Shown here piece by piece: positions 1 through 8,941 of a stretch of 36,421 nt of DNA. The DNA lies in the NCBI GenBank assembly GCA_945903445.1, contig CAMDNZ010000032.1, forward strand, positions 1 through 36,421, written 5' to 3'. How positions within the stretch are numbered: position 1 is the stretch's first letter; every line of letters starts with the position of its first letter. The translations under genes and the position numbers were made by a program. The DNA comes from Bordetella parapertussis. GTDB taxonomy: Bacteria > Pseudomonadota > Gammaproteobacteria > Burkholderiales > Burkholderiaceae_B. The notes below the pieces were generated by a model. That model was not told where the DNA came from. It did not search any database and worked only from the letters and a program-made list of their open reading frames with translations.

Positions 1-481
1 ATCTCGACACCATCGAGCGCTATCTCGACAACGGCATTTCGTATGTCATCATCGGCACCGCTGCGGTCAAGAACCCCGGCTTCCTGCACGATGCCTGCGG
101 CGCGTTTCCCGGCAGCATCATCGTCGGCCTCGACGCCCGCGACGGTAAAGTCGCCACCGACGGCTGGAGCAAGCTGACCCGGCACGACGTGCTGGACATG
201 GCTCGCAAGTTCGAAGACTACGGCTGCGAAGGCATCATCTACACCGACATCGGTCGCGATGGCATGCTGTCTGGCGTGAACGTCGAAGCCACAGTACGTC
301 TGGCGCAGCATGTGAAGATTCCTGTGTTCGCATCGGGCGGCATCGCCGGCATGGCCGACATCGAAGCGCTGTGCGCCGTGGCCGACGAAGGTATCGAAGG
401 CGCCATCCTGGGACGCAGCATCTACGAAGGCGCCCTGGATTTCGAACAGGCCCAGGCACGCGCCGACGAGCTGACCGGATC

Positions 482-485
<4 letters not shown>
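1..485 (+). CDS. hisA: HisA, phosphoribosylformimino-5-aminoimidazole carboxamide ribotide isomerase (5' end cut off)
   Basis: HisA is the (beta/alpha)8 isomerase that opens the ProFAR ribose ring to PRFAR in cytoplasmic histidine synthesis. The window begins inside the gene; about 160 C-terminal residues are read in the frame starting at base 3. Visible family signatures are VIIGTAAVKNP (first phosphate-site region), IIVGLDARDGKVATDGW, the catalytic-region motif YTDIGRDGMLSG, and VFASGGI before the last barrel strands, ending with AILGRSIYEG. The TGA stop at 483-485 overlaps the hisF start (ATGA), so the two genes are probably translationally coupled. HisA and HisF are paralogues, but DIGRDGMLSG and the order before hisF identify HisA. 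Confidence 0.96.
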
Positions 486-1269
<784 letters not shown>

Positions 1270-1273
<4 letters not shown>

Positions 1274-1686
1274 GCACCGCTACCGAAATCCCGTCTTGGT
1301 TGGACGATGTCGTCTTCGACGCCAACGGCCTGATTCCCGCCATCGCTCAAGAAGCCGACACTGGCACGATCTTGATGGTAGCCTGGATGAACCGCGAGTC
1401 TTTGCTCGAAACGGCCACGACCGGTCGCGCAGTCTATTGGTCGCGCTCGCGTCAACGCCTGTGGCGTAAGGGTGAGGCCTCCGGCCACCACCAGGACGTG
1501 AAAGAATTACGTTTAGATTGCGATGGCGACGTCATCCTGCTCAGTGTCGAACAACGCGGTGGCATCGCTTGCCATACGGGGCGGCAAAGCTGCTTTTATC
1601 GTCGACTGGACAACGCCGCCGACATGCAGAAAATCTGGAATATCACCGACCCGGTATTGAAAGATCCGGAACACATCTACAAATGA
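1270..1686 (+). CDS. hisI: HisI, phosphoribosyl-AMP cyclohydrolase
   Basis: This metal-dependent enzyme hydrolyses the adenine ring of phosphoribosyl-AMP, the third step of histidine synthesis. It is 138 aa, the size of the monofunctional cyclohydrolase of many proteobacteria rather than the HisIE fusion. Metal-binding features are visible: LDCDGD with D83, D85 and D87 and C84, then ACHTGRQSCFYR with C101 and C108. The start overlaps the end of hisF and the stop overlaps the hisE start, so the operon is continuous. The separate hisE gene next door supplies the preceding pyrophosphohydrolase step. Confidence 0.96.
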
Positions 1687-2036
1687 CACAATCTCCTGCT
1701 AACGTGCCCGACGTGCTTGGGCGAGTCGCAGACGTCATTGCCTCGCGAGATCCGCGAGCCGGTGGCGACCCGGCCACTTCCTACGTGGCCAAGCTGCTGA
1801 CTCGCGGCCCCGACGCCTTTTTGAAAAAGATCGGCGAAGAGGCGACTGAGCTGGTGATGGCGGGTAAAGACGGTACGCAAGATCGCATCGTCAGTGAAAC
1901 CGCCGATCTGTGGTTCCATTGTTTGGTGGCGTTGCACCACTTTGGCTTGCACCCCGACGCCGTCTTGGCCGAACTCGCTCGACGCGAGGGTTTGTCCGGA
2001 CTGCAAGAGAAGGCGCGGCGTCCCGACGTTGGTTAG
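1683..2036 (+). CDS. hisE: HisE, phosphoribosyl-ATP pyrophosphatase
   Basis: HisE removes pyrophosphate from phosphoribosyl-ATP, the second step of histidine synthesis. It is an all-alpha MazG-fold enzyme. The 117-residue product shows the signature helices: SYVAKLLTRGPDAFLKKIGEEATEL, with the acidic metal-binding EEATE, followed by ETADLWFHCLVAL. The ATG at 1683 overlaps the hisI stop. The frame remains open upstream, but that part is antisense-like shadow inside hisI. The next gene, tatA, starts 65 bases after the stop, so hisE is the last histidine gene here. Confidence 0.95.
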   Translation: MTQSPANVPDVLGRVADVIASRDPRAGGDPATSYVAKLLTRGPDAFLKKIGEEATELVMAGKDGTQDRIVSETADLWFHCLVALHHFGLHPDAVLAELARREGLSGLQEKARRPDVG

Positions 2037-2101
2037 AATGAATGAATTAAGTCGCGTTTTAAACGTATCGCGCGACGCACCCGCATATTGGAGTTCCTGG
2101 C

Positions 2102-2338
2102 ATGGGTAGCTTTAGCATTTGGCATTGGTTGATCGTTCTTCTGATCGTGGCGCTGGTTTTTGGCACCAAGAAGCTGCGCAACATGGGTTCGGATCTGGGT
2201 GGTGCGGTCAAGGGTTTCAAGGACGGCGTGCGCGAAGCCAACGACGATCCCAAGAAGCCGGAATCGGTTGCCGCCAACACGCAGCGCACCAGCGAAGAAA
2301 CCATCGACGTGCAAGCCAAAGAAAAGTCGAACTCCTGA
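2102..2338 (+). CDS. tatA: TatA, twin-arginine translocase channel subunit
   Basis: TatA oligomers form the passage for folded proteins across the inner membrane. The 78-residue protein has the family plan: one N-terminal transmembrane helix (about residues 6-20, HWLIVLLIVALVFGTKK), the conserved F-G hinge at residues 20-21, an amphipathic helix (KKLRNMGSDLGGAVKGFKDG), and a charged, disordered tail. GGAG about ten bases before ATG 2102 is a plausible ribosome binding site. tatB and tatC follow in the same direction, so this is a complete tat operon. One likely client is the Rieske protein PetA encoded at 6810. Confidence 0.95.
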   Translation: MGSFSIWHWLIVLLIVALVFGTKKLRNMGSDLGGAVKGFKDGVREANDDPKKPESVAANTQRTSEETIDVQAKEKSNS

Positions 2339-2353
2339 TCAGGATAGCGCGCT

Positions 2354-2782
2354 GTGTTTGATGTCAGTTTCACGGAGCTGATGGTGATCGGTGTCGTGGC
2401 ACTGATCGTCATCGGTCCAGAACGCCTGCCCAAAGTGGCGCGCACCGTCGGCCATTTGCTCGGACGGGCTCAGCGCTATGTCTCGGATGTCAAAAGCGAC
2501 ATCCGCCGCGAGATCGAACTGGACGATCTGCGCAAGTTCAAGTCCGAGATGGACGAGGCCGCACGCGAAGTACGCAGCAGCCTGACGGATACCGAAGCAT
2601 CCTTGCGCCGTCCTGCCGAAGCACTACGCGACGTGCTCGACCAGACGGCTCGCGAAGCGACCACCGGCGTCAATACTGCCTTGCCCGACAGCCGGACCGA
2701 GGCCGAGGCACTGGAAGGCAAAGCACCCGTGGCTGCTGACGCGACCGTCGACAAAGCGCACGATACCGGGCCCCGGCCATGA
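2354..2782 (+). CDS. tatB: TatB, Sec-independent translocase receptor subunit
   Basis: TatB works with TatC to recognise twin-arginine signal peptides. The 142-residue product begins MFDVSFTELMVIGVVALIV, a single N-terminal transmembrane helix carrying the conserved E8, and continues with IGPERLPKVARTVG, the TatB signature hinge. A long charged helical region follows. The start is GTG at 2354, with AGGA a few bases upstream; no in-frame ATG precedes the signature. The stop overlaps the tatC ATG by four bases, indicating coupled translation. The longer tail and the F-D-V start separate it from TatA. Confidence 0.94.
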   Translation: MFDVSFTELMVIGVVALIVIGPERLPKVARTVGHLLGRAQRYVSDVKSDIRREIELDDLRKFKSEMDEAAREVRSSLTDTEASLRRPAEALRDVLDQTAREATTGVNTALPDSRTEAEALEGKAPVAADATVDKAHDTGPRP

Positions 2783-3573
2783 GCAAGACCATTCATAAAG
2801 ACGACGCCCCGGAAGGCCAGGGAGACAGCTTCATGTCCCACCTGATCGAGCTACGTAAGCGCTTGCTGATCGCCGTGGGAAGTGTGGTGGCCGTTTTCGT
2901 CGTGCTGTTCACGTATCCGGGCGCGTCGTTCATCTACGACCTGCTGGCGCAACCGATGCTGGCTTCCTTGCCTGAAGGCACCCGCATGATCGCCACCGGC
3001 GTCATCACGCCGTTCATGGTGCCGGTCAAGGTCACGCTGATGGCGGGCTTCGTGATCGCGCTGCCGGTCGTGCTCTATCAAGCCTGGGCCTTCGTCGCGC
3101 CCGGCCTGTATCGCCACGAGAAGCGCCTGGCGATGCCGCTGATCTTCTCCAGCACGTTTCTGTTCCTGGCGGGCATGGCGTTCTGTTATTTTTTCGTGTT
3201 CCGCACGGTGTTTCATTTCATCGCCGGCTTTGCACCGCAATCGATCACGCCCGCACCGGATATCGAAGCCTACGTCAGCTTCGTCATGACCATGTTCATG
3301 GCCTTCGGCTTGACCTTCGAGGTGCCTGTGGTCGTGGTGCTGCTGGTACGCACCGGCCTGGTGTCCATCGAGAAGCTGGCGGCCTCGCGAGGTTATGTCG
3401 TCGTAGGCGCATTCGTCATTGCCGCAGTGGTGACGCCGCCGGACGTGGTCAGCCAGTTCATGTTGGCGGTGCCCCTGTGTGTGCTGTATGAGGTCGGCCT
3501 ATTGGTCGGTCGCATGGTCACACCGAAGCCCGACCAGGCAGACCATCCGATTACGACTCGGGATCCGTCCTAG
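2779..3573 (+). CDS. tatC: TatC, Sec-independent translocase core protein
   Basis: TatC is the polytopic receptor that binds the twin-arginine motif. The 264-residue protein has the cytoplasmic N-terminal motif SHLIELRKRL (residues 20-29, with E24) that contacts signal peptides. Later it has the conserved intramembrane glutamate in FGLTFEVPV (E181). Six hydrophobic segments are apparent, beginning at about residue 30. TPPDVVSQ near residue 220 is another family hallmark. It overlaps tatB by four bases and ends the tatABC unit; the next gene begins 50 bases later. Confidence 0.95.
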   Translation: MSKTIHKDDAPEGQGDSFMSHLIELRKRLLIAVGSVVAVFVVLFTYPGASFIYDLLAQPMLASLPEGTRMIATGVITPFMVPVKVTLMAGFVIALPVVLYQAWAFVAPGLYRHEKRLAMPLIFSSTFLFLAGMAFCYFFVFRTVFHFIAGFAPQSITPAPDIEAYVSFVMTMFMAFGLTFEVPVVVVLLVRTGLVSIEKLAASRGYVVVGAFVIAAVVTPPDVVSQFMLAVPLCVLYEVGLLVGRMVTPKPDQADHPITTRDPS

Positions 3574-3623
3574 AAAGCGGTACTCGAGTGGCTGTGAACG
3601 CACGGGCCGCGATAAAGTAGGGC

Positions 3624-4136
3624 ATGACCTTAGCCGCCCGCCTTCTCTCGGCGATGCGCCGACGCGGCATTCGTAGCCAAAGTCAGTTGGCACGTTTGTC
3701 CGGCGTATCGCAGCCTTCCGTTCATCGGATTCTGGCCGATCCCCACGGTTACATGCCCGGTCGGCGCGTCCTCGCACGATTGGCCCAGGCACTGAACATG
3801 TCGGAAACATGGCTAGCAGACGGCAACGCTTCGCACGGCGCTTTCGGCAGTAGCATTTCCAACGACGCGCGCAGTTTATCGGCACATCGGCCGCTCACGT
3901 CGGCCGAGCCTCACGACACCGCAACGCTGTCACGACTCTGCGATCAACTCTCGCCGGCTCAACGCGCATTGTTGTTGGACATGGCTCGCATGTTGTGCAA
4001 GACGAGCGGGCGTGTGTGCGAGTGCGGCGGCTCAACCGCCCAAGGGCCGGGCGGGCCGCACGCCAACCTTAAGCTTAATCTCGCGCAATTGACCCTCGCG
4101 CATCACACCCAGCACGGCGTTGTGGCCAGGCGGTAA
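3624..4136 (+). CDS. Small HTH (XRE/Cro-like) regulator
   Basis: The 170-residue protein has an N-terminal helix-turn-helix of the lambda-repressor class: RSQSQLARLSGVSQPSVHRIL at about residues 17-37, followed by GRRVLARLAQALNMSETWLADG, the usual closing helices. No protease (LexA/S24) or metabolite domain is recognisable; the C-terminal third has a helix (LSPAQRALLLDMARML) and then four cysteines. The last 105 bases (4032-4136) run antisense through the end of the convergent protease gene, so the final 35 residues (from about 136) may be a late extension without selection. Target and ligand are unknown. I infer a DNA-binding regulator from the HTH only. Confidence 0.7.
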   Translation: MTLAARLLSAMRRRGIRSQSQLARLSGVSQPSVHRILADPHGYMPGRRVLARLAQALNMSETWLADGNASHGAFGSSISNDARSLSAHRPLTSAEPHDTATLSRLCDQLSPAQRALLLDMARMLCKTSGRVCECGGSTAQGPGGPHANLKLNLAQLTLAHHTQHGVVARR

Positions 4137-5213
4137 GGCCGCGACCATGGACAGCATCGAAGTCGTGTCCGAAACGGCGACGCCTTCGACGCTGCGCACG
4201 ATGTCGCCGACTCGCAGGCCTGCGCGCGCGGCAGGTCCTTGGCGCAAAACGCCTGCTATCACTACACCGCGTCGATCCGTCAAACCAAACGAGCGAGCCA
4301 GATCTGAGGTCATGTCTTGCGGCTCGACCCCCAACCATCCGCGTTCGACCCGGCCATCGCGGATGATGGCCTCCATCACCTTTTCGGCCGCCTGGATGGG
4401 AATGGCAAATCCAATACCCATCGCGCCGCCCGGCGGCGAGTAGATCGCCGTGTTGATTCCCACCAGCTCGCCCTGCGCATTGACCAATGCCCCACCGCTG
4501 TTGCCCGGATTGATCGCGGCATCGGTCTGAATGAAGTTTTCGTAAGTGTTGATACCCAATCGATTACGGCCAAGGGCCGACACGATACCTTGTGTGGTCG
4601 TCTGACCGACGCCGAACGGATTGCCAATGGCCAGCACCACATCGCCTACGGCAAGCGGCGGCTCGCGCGCAACAGTGGCCACCGGCACGTCGCGCGCCTG
4701 CTCGGGCAAACGCAAAACGGCCAAGTCGGTATCGGGATCGGCACCCACCAGCTTTGCCGAATAGGTTCGACCATCGGCCAATGCAACCTCGATGGCGTCG
4801 GCGGCTTCTACCACATGGTAGTTGGTCAACACGTAGCCGTCGCCATGCACCACCACGCCCGAACCCAGGCTCGTGGACTGACGCGGCCGGGCTTGCAAAG
4901 GCGGTAAGCCGAAGAACTTGCGCATCATCGCGTCGTTGGGCATGACGTAATCGGGCACCTTGACCGTCTTCGTGGTGTAGACGTTGACAACGGCAGGTGC
5001 CGCCCGCGCCACCGCATCGGCGTAGCCGGTCCCCAACTGGGCGAGGGTTGCGCTGGGCGACGCCATCGGCTGCGGCAAGGCGACTGGCGTGCCGCCGTTG
5101 ACCGGAGCGCCGGCGTGCAGGCGCAGCAAATCGGGGCGCAGGGCCGAGACTACGAATAGAATGGCCAGAGCCACCGTGACGGCCTGCGCGAAAATAAGCC
5201 AGAGTCGAACCAT
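4032..5213 (-). CDS. Membrane-anchored S1C serine protease (DegQ/DegS/MucD-like)
   Basis: Trypsin-fold periplasmic protease of the HtrA family, 393 aa. Residues 7-23 form an N-terminal membrane anchor or signal, with a proline/alanine linker to about residue 60. The catalytic triad is visible: H133 in LTNYHVVE, D163 in DTDLAVLR and S239 in NPGNSGGAL. One PDZ domain follows (about residues 292-385, beginning RGWLGVEPQ). A single PDZ and a membrane anchor resemble DegS or the betaproteobacterial MucD-like proteins; DegP/DegQ usually carry two. The start at 5213 (MVRLWL) puts the anchor at the N-terminus; the frame is open further upstream but would run into the divergent NIF3 gene. Likely role: envelope protein quality control. 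Confidence 0.9.
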   Translation of the reverse strand: MVRLWLIFAQAVTVALAILFVVSALRPDLLRLHAGAPVNGGTPVALPQPMASPSATLAQLGTGYADAVARAAPAVVNVYTTKTVKVPDYVMPNDAMMRKFFGLPPLQARPRQSTSLGSGVVVHGDGYVLTNYHVVEAADAIEVALADGRTYSAKLVGADPDTDLAVLRLPEQARDVPVATVAREPPLAVGDVVLAIGNPFGVGQTTTQGIVSALGRNRLGINTYENFIQTDAAINPGNSGGALVNAQGELVGINTAIYSPPGGAMGIGFAIPIQAAEKVMEAIIRDGRVERGWLGVEPQDMTSDLARSFGLTDRRGVVIAGVLRQGPAARAGLRVGDIVRSVEGVAVSDTTSMLSMVAALPPGHNAVLGVMREGQLREIKLKVGVRPARPLGG

Positions 5214-5235
5214 ATTGTCTGAACGGAACAGAACG

Positions 5236-6009
5236 ATGAACGAAGTCAGTATCCAGGAGATTATCGCTTGGCTGGACCGAACGCTGCACAGCGACCGATT
5301 CAAAGATTATTGCCCCAACGGATTGCAGGTTGAAGGCCGATCCGACGTCAAACGCATCATCACCGGTGTCACCGCATCCGAGGCGCTGCTGCGGGCTGCC
5401 GTTGCAGCCGATGCCGACGCGGTACTGGTGCATCACGGCTGGTTCTGGCGCAACGAAGATCCGCGCGTGCGTGGTCCCAAACGCGCACGATTGGCGCTGG
5501 CGCTCGAACACGAGTTGAACATCATTGGCTATCACTTACCGCTGGACGCCCATCCGGTGCTGGGCAATAACGCACAGCTGGCCCTCGAACTGGGCTTCAC
5601 CCCCGAGACTTGCATCGATGGCACGCCTGCCACCTGCGGTCCGGACGATCTGATCTGGCTAGGTCGCGTCGCACCGACCACGATGGGCGAACTGGCCCGG
5701 CACATCGAAACGCGCCTGGGTCGCGCGCCACTGTGGGTCGGCAAAGCCGATCAGCCGGTGCAGCGTGTGGCATGGTGCACTGGCGGGGCACAAGGATTCA
5801 TGCAGGCCGCCGTCGATGCGGGCGTGGATGTATACATCACCGGCGAAGCGTCCGAACCGCAAACACATTTGGCACGGGAAACCGGCGTAAGTTTCATCGC
5901 CGCCGGCCACCATGCGACAGAGCGTTATGGCGTACGGGCATTGGGCGAAGCGCTGGCGGCTCAGTTCGATATCGACGTAAAGTTCGTCGACATCGACAAC
6001 CCGGTCTGA
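5236..6009 (+). CDS. NIF3-like dinuclear metal protein (YbgI/GTP cyclohydrolase I type 2 family)
   Basis: The product is 257 aa, the short bacterial form. Metal ligands of the family are present: H66 and H67 in VLVHHGWFW, H100 and D104 in GYHLPLDAH, and H225 and E229 in AAGHHATERYG. The C-terminal GEASEPQTHLARE segment is also typical. Members form hexameric toroids. Their physiological reaction is not settled, so the GTP cyclohydrolase label in databases should be read with caution. The start at 5236 places EIIAWLD near the N-terminus and lies only 22 bases from the divergent protease start, so promoters of both genes must lie inside coding sequence. Confidence 0.92.
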   Translation: MNEVSIQEIIAWLDRTLHSDRFKDYCPNGLQVEGRSDVKRIITGVTASEALLRAAVAADADAVLVHHGWFWRNEDPRVRGPKRARLALALEHELNIIGYHLPLDAHPVLGNNAQLALELGFTPETCIDGTPATCGPDDLIWLGRVAPTTMGELARHIETRLGRAPLWVGKADQPVQRVAWCTGGAQGFMQAAVDAGVDVYITGEASEPQTHLARETGVSFIAAGHHATERYGVRALGEALAAQFDIDVKFVDIDNPV

Positions 6010-6082
6010 ACTCGTTGGAAGGCATGCCCCGGCCGGACTGCGTAAGGACGCCTCGACGATGTCGGGACACTTCGATCTGCCT

Positions 6083-6130
6083 CAGGTGCCGGATGCCTCC
6101 GACACCTGCGTGCACGCCCGATAAGGGCGT
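6083..6130. terminator. Two tandem hairpins between convergent NIF3 and mscL genes
   Basis: CAGGTG-c-CGGA (6083-6093) pairs with TCCG-a-CACCTG (6098-6108) around a four-base loop with one mismatch. Right after it ACGCCC (6114-6119) pairs with GGGCGT (6125-6130) around a five-base loop. There is no strong T-run. The position, 74 bases after the NIF3 stop and 39 before the mscL stop, suits a terminator serving one or both genes. Function is inferred from structure and place. Confidence 0.5.
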
Positions 6131-6168
6131 CTTCTGTGCGAACGATGTCGCACGGAAGCTGGCAGCAA

Positions 6169-6663
6169 TCAGACACGCGGCAAACCGTCGATAGAACTCG
6201 ACGCGTCGCGCGCTGGGCCGGTCTTCAACAGGTCGCGGATTTCACGCAGCAAGGCCACGTCTTCGGGCGGAGCGACAGCCTTGGCAGGCGCCGCCTCTTT
6301 TTCGCTTTCCATCCGCTTGCGGGCATTGTTGATAATTTTCACCATCCAGAAGATGATGAATGCCAACAGCACGAAGTTGATGACTACCGTCAGGAAATTG
6401 CCCCAGGCGAATACCGTGGCACCGGCTGCCGTCAGGGCTTGATAGGTCATCGGGCCGGCATAAGCATCTGGCATCGACAGCACGTAGAATTTATTTGAAA
6501 AATCGACCGCGCCCCCGACTAGGAAATTCACCAGCGGCATCACGACGTCTTTGACCATCGAGTTGACGATCAGACTGAATGCCCCACCGATAATCACACC
6601 GACTGCCAGGTCAATGACGTTCCCTCGTACGGCAAACTCACGGAATTCTTTCAAGATAGTCAT
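6169..6663 (-). CDS. mscL: MscL, large-conductance mechanosensitive channel
   Basis: MscL is the pentameric inner-membrane pore that releases solutes on hypo-osmotic shock. The 164-residue protein begins MTILKEFREFAVRGNVIDLAVGVIIG, the highly conserved N-terminal amphipathic helix and start of TM1, and continues AFSLIVNSMVKDVVMPL. TM2 is about residues 80-104 (FLTVVINFVLLAFIIFWMV). The cytoplasmic tail is charged, ending in the helix LLREIRDLLK. It is somewhat longer than the 136-residue E. coli protein. Start 6663 is supported by AGGAG five bases upstream (6669-6673); the open frame beyond it is not family sequence. Confidence 0.96.
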   Translation of the reverse strand: MTILKEFREFAVRGNVIDLAVGVIIGGAFSLIVNSMVKDVVMPLVNFLVGGAVDFSNKFYVLSMPDAYAGPMTYQALTAAGATVFAWGNFLTVVINFVLLAFIIFWMVKIINNARKRMESEKEAAPAKAVAPPEDVALLREIRDLLKTGPARDASSSIDGLPRV

Positions 6664-6706
6664 TTCTACTCCTGTTGTGATGCATCCCCAGAATGAGGCC
6701 AGCGCT

Positions 6707-6734
6707 ATAATAAACGCCAGAGCATCGGTAACAA
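6707..6734 (-). promoter_or_regulatory. Candidate sigma70 promoter of mscL
   Basis: On the minus strand TTGTTA (6734-6729) and TATTAT (6712-6707) are separated by 16 bases. Initiation about seven bases beyond the -10 would leave a short leader of roughly 35-40 bases before the mscL ATG at 6663, containing its AGGAG. The fit is by eye and has not been scored against a matrix. Confidence 0.45.
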
Positions 6735-6809
6735 ATCCCACTATAAACGTTGCACCGGGCCGCGCACTCAGTAAATTCGCGCGATCTGGTAGCTGCATCA
6801 AGGATTGAG

Positions 6810-7442
6810 ATGAGACAAGAAGCGCTGTTACCCGGTGAGGAAGGGTCTGTAGATCCTGTCCTGCCCCCCGATCCAGCCCGCCGTATGTGGATCACGACAA
6901 CCTGTGCGCTAGGAGGCGTCGCGGGAGTAGCAACCGTCGTTCCTTTCGTCAGCACCTTTGCCCCTTCCGAACGTGCTCGTGCAGCCGGCGCGCCGGTCGA
7001 GGTCGACGTGTCCGCGCTGGCCCCCGGCCAGATGACCACCGTCGAGTGGCGCGGCAAACCGGTCTGGGTTTTGCGCCGCACCGATGAGCAACTCGCCGCG
7101 CTCAAACAATCCGACGCGCTGGTGGCCGACCCCGAATCCAATCGACCCGGATTCACCCCCGAATACGCCAAGAACGAGTACCGGTCGCGCAAGCCCGACC
7201 TGTTCGTCTGTGTCGCGATCTGTACGCACCTGGGCTGTTCGCCCACGCCGCACTTAGGCGGTGGCGCGGGTCTGCCGGCCGGCACGGGTGGCTTCAATTG
7301 CCCCTGTCATGGCTCCACCTTCGATCTGGCCGGCCGTGTCTACGCCAATAAGCCTGCGCCGGACAACCTCGAAGTCCCTCCCTACGAATACCTCAGCGAC
7401 TCGCGCATCATCGTCGGTGTCGACGAAAACAATAAAGCGTGA
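6810..7442 (+). CDS. petA: PetA, Rieske iron-sulfur subunit of cytochrome bc1
   Basis: The subunit passes electrons from ubiquinol to cytochrome c1. It is 210 aa. The 2Fe-2S cluster motifs are intact: CTHLGC at 138-143 (ligands C138, H140; disulfide C143) and CPCHGS at 164-169 (ligands C164, H167; disulfide C166). The membrane anchor is at about residues 27-50, preceded by ARRMWITTT, a twin-arginine-like R24-R25 context consistent with export by the TatABC system encoded upstream. Start 6810 is the ATG after the AAGGA near 6800; the frame opens earlier but lacks family sequence. petB and petC follow. Confidence 0.95.
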   Translation: MRQEALLPGEEGSVDPVLPPDPARRMWITTTCALGGVAGVATVVPFVSTFAPSERARAAGAPVEVDVSALAPGQMTTVEWRGKPVWVLRRTDEQLAALKQSDALVADPESNRPGFTPEYAKNEYRSRKPDLFVCVAICTHLGCSPTPHLGGGAGLPAGTGGFNCPCHGSTFDLAGRVYANKPAPDNLEVPPYEYLSDSRIIVGVDENNKA

Positions 7443-7532
7443 CAGCAGGGTCGGCCGGACTGGGTGCTAAGCCCGATCCGATAGCCGCGACGGGTAGCAA
7501 TGCCCAGATAACGCCAAGAAAGAGGAGTCAAC

Positions 7533-8918
7533 ATGGCGGGCGAAAAAAGCGTCGATACGACGGGACTGCTGGGGTGGATCGATCGCCGGTTTCCAGCGTC
7601 CAGTACCTTTAAAGCGCATGTATCCGAATACTATGCGCCCAAGAATTTCAACTTCTGGTATATCTTCGGATCGCTGGCCTTATTGGTACTGGTGATCCAG
7701 ATCGTGACCGGCATCTTTCTGGTCATGCATTACAAGCCCGATGCCGAGCGGGCGTTTCAGTCGGTCGAATACATCATGCGCGAGGTGCCCTTCGGGTGGC
7801 TGATCCGCACGGTGCATTCCACCGGCGCATCCATGTTTTTCGTCGTGGTGTATCTGCACATGCTGCGCGGGCTGTTCTACGGTTCGTACCGCAAGCCGCG
7901 CGAGTTGGTCTGGATCTTCGGCGTCGGCATCTTTCTCTGTCTGATGGGCGAGGCCTTTTTCGGCTATCTGCTGCCGTGGGGCCAGATGTCGTTCTGGGGG
8001 GCACAGGTGATCGTCAACCTGTTCGCCGCAGTGCCGCTGATCGGACCCGAGCTGTCGATCTGGATTCGAGGCGACTACGTGGTGTCGGACGCCACCTTGA
8101 ATCGCTTCTTCGCCTTGCACGTGATTGCCATTCCTTTGGTGCTGATCGGGCTGGTAGTGGCGCATATCGTGGCGCTGCACGAGGTCGGTTCGAACAACCC
8201 CGACGGCGTCGAAATCAAGAAGTACAAGGATAAGCACGGTCGCCCGCTCGATGGCATCCCCTTCCATCCGTTCTATACCGTGCACGACATCCTGGGCGTA
8301 GCCGGCTTTCTCATCATCTTCGCGGCCATCGTGTTTTTCGCGCCCGAGATGGGCGGCTATTTTCTGGAATACAACAACTTCATTCCAGCCGATCCCTTGA
8401 AGACACCGACGCATATCGCGCCGGTCTGGTATTTCACGCCTTTCTATTCGATGTTGCGCGCCACCACCGACCAGTTCACGTGGGTGTTGGCCGGTGCCGC
8501 GGTGCTGGCCGCGCTGTACGTCGCGCTACGCAGCACACTGAACGGCACGTGGCGCGTTCTGCTGCCGATCGGCCTGGTGGCCGTGGCCGTTGCGTTGCGC
8601 ACGATCGACGCCAAGTTCTGGGGCGTGGTGGCCATGGGCGGCGCGGTCGTGCTGCTGTTCTTCCTACCTTGGTTGGACCATAGTCCGGTGCGCTCCATTC
8701 GCTATCGTCCGGGCTGGCATAAGCTGCTGTATGGCGTGTTCATTGTGAACTTTCTGATGCTGGGTTATCTGGGCACCCAGCCGCCCAGTGATGCCTTCAA
8801 CCTGATGTCGCAGATCGGCACGCTGATCTACCTGGGTTTCTTCCTGCTGATGCCCATTTGGAGCCGGTTGGGCACATTCAAGCCCGAACCGGACCGAGTG
8901 ACATTCAAGCCTCATTGA
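7533..8918 (+). CDS. petB: PetB, cytochrome b of the bc1 complex
   Basis: Cytochrome b is the membrane core carrying hemes bL and bH and both quinone sites; this one is 461 aa with multiple transmembrane helices. Candidate heme ligands are H95 and H109 in helix B and H196 and H211 in helix D. The helix D pair is 15 apart, as in cytochrome b6 rather than mitochondrial cytochrome b. The Qo-site tetrad is PVWY (297-300) instead of the PEWY of mitochondria. AGGAG lies upstream of ATG 7533. Position between petA and petC confirms the assignment. Confidence 0.97.
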   Translation: MAGEKSVDTTGLLGWIDRRFPASSTFKAHVSEYYAPKNFNFWYIFGSLALLVLVIQIVTGIFLVMHYKPDAERAFQSVEYIMREVPFGWLIRTVHSTGASMFFVVVYLHMLRGLFYGSYRKPRELVWIFGVGIFLCLMGEAFFGYLLPWGQMSFWGAQVIVNLFAAVPLIGPELSIWIRGDYVVSDATLNRFFALHVIAIPLVLIGLVVAHIVALHEVGSNNPDGVEIKKYKDKHGRPLDGIPFHPFYTVHDILGVAGFLIIFAAIVFFAPEMGGYFLEYNNFIPADPLKTPTHIAPVWYFTPFYSMLRATTDQFTWVLAGAAVLAALYVALRSTLNGTWRVLLPIGLVAVAVALRTIDAKFWGVVAMGGAVVLLFFLPWLDHSPVRSIRYRPGWHKLLYGVFIVNFLMLGYLGTQPPSDAFNLMSQIGTLIYLGFFLLMPIWSRLGTFKPEPDRVTFKPH

Positions 8919-8941
8919 GCCCCGTCGACCCAGGAACAGCC

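Noticed and set aside
371..481. Upstream extension of hisF
   Set aside because: The added residues are arginine-rich shadow of hisA; the family start follows the ATG at 482.
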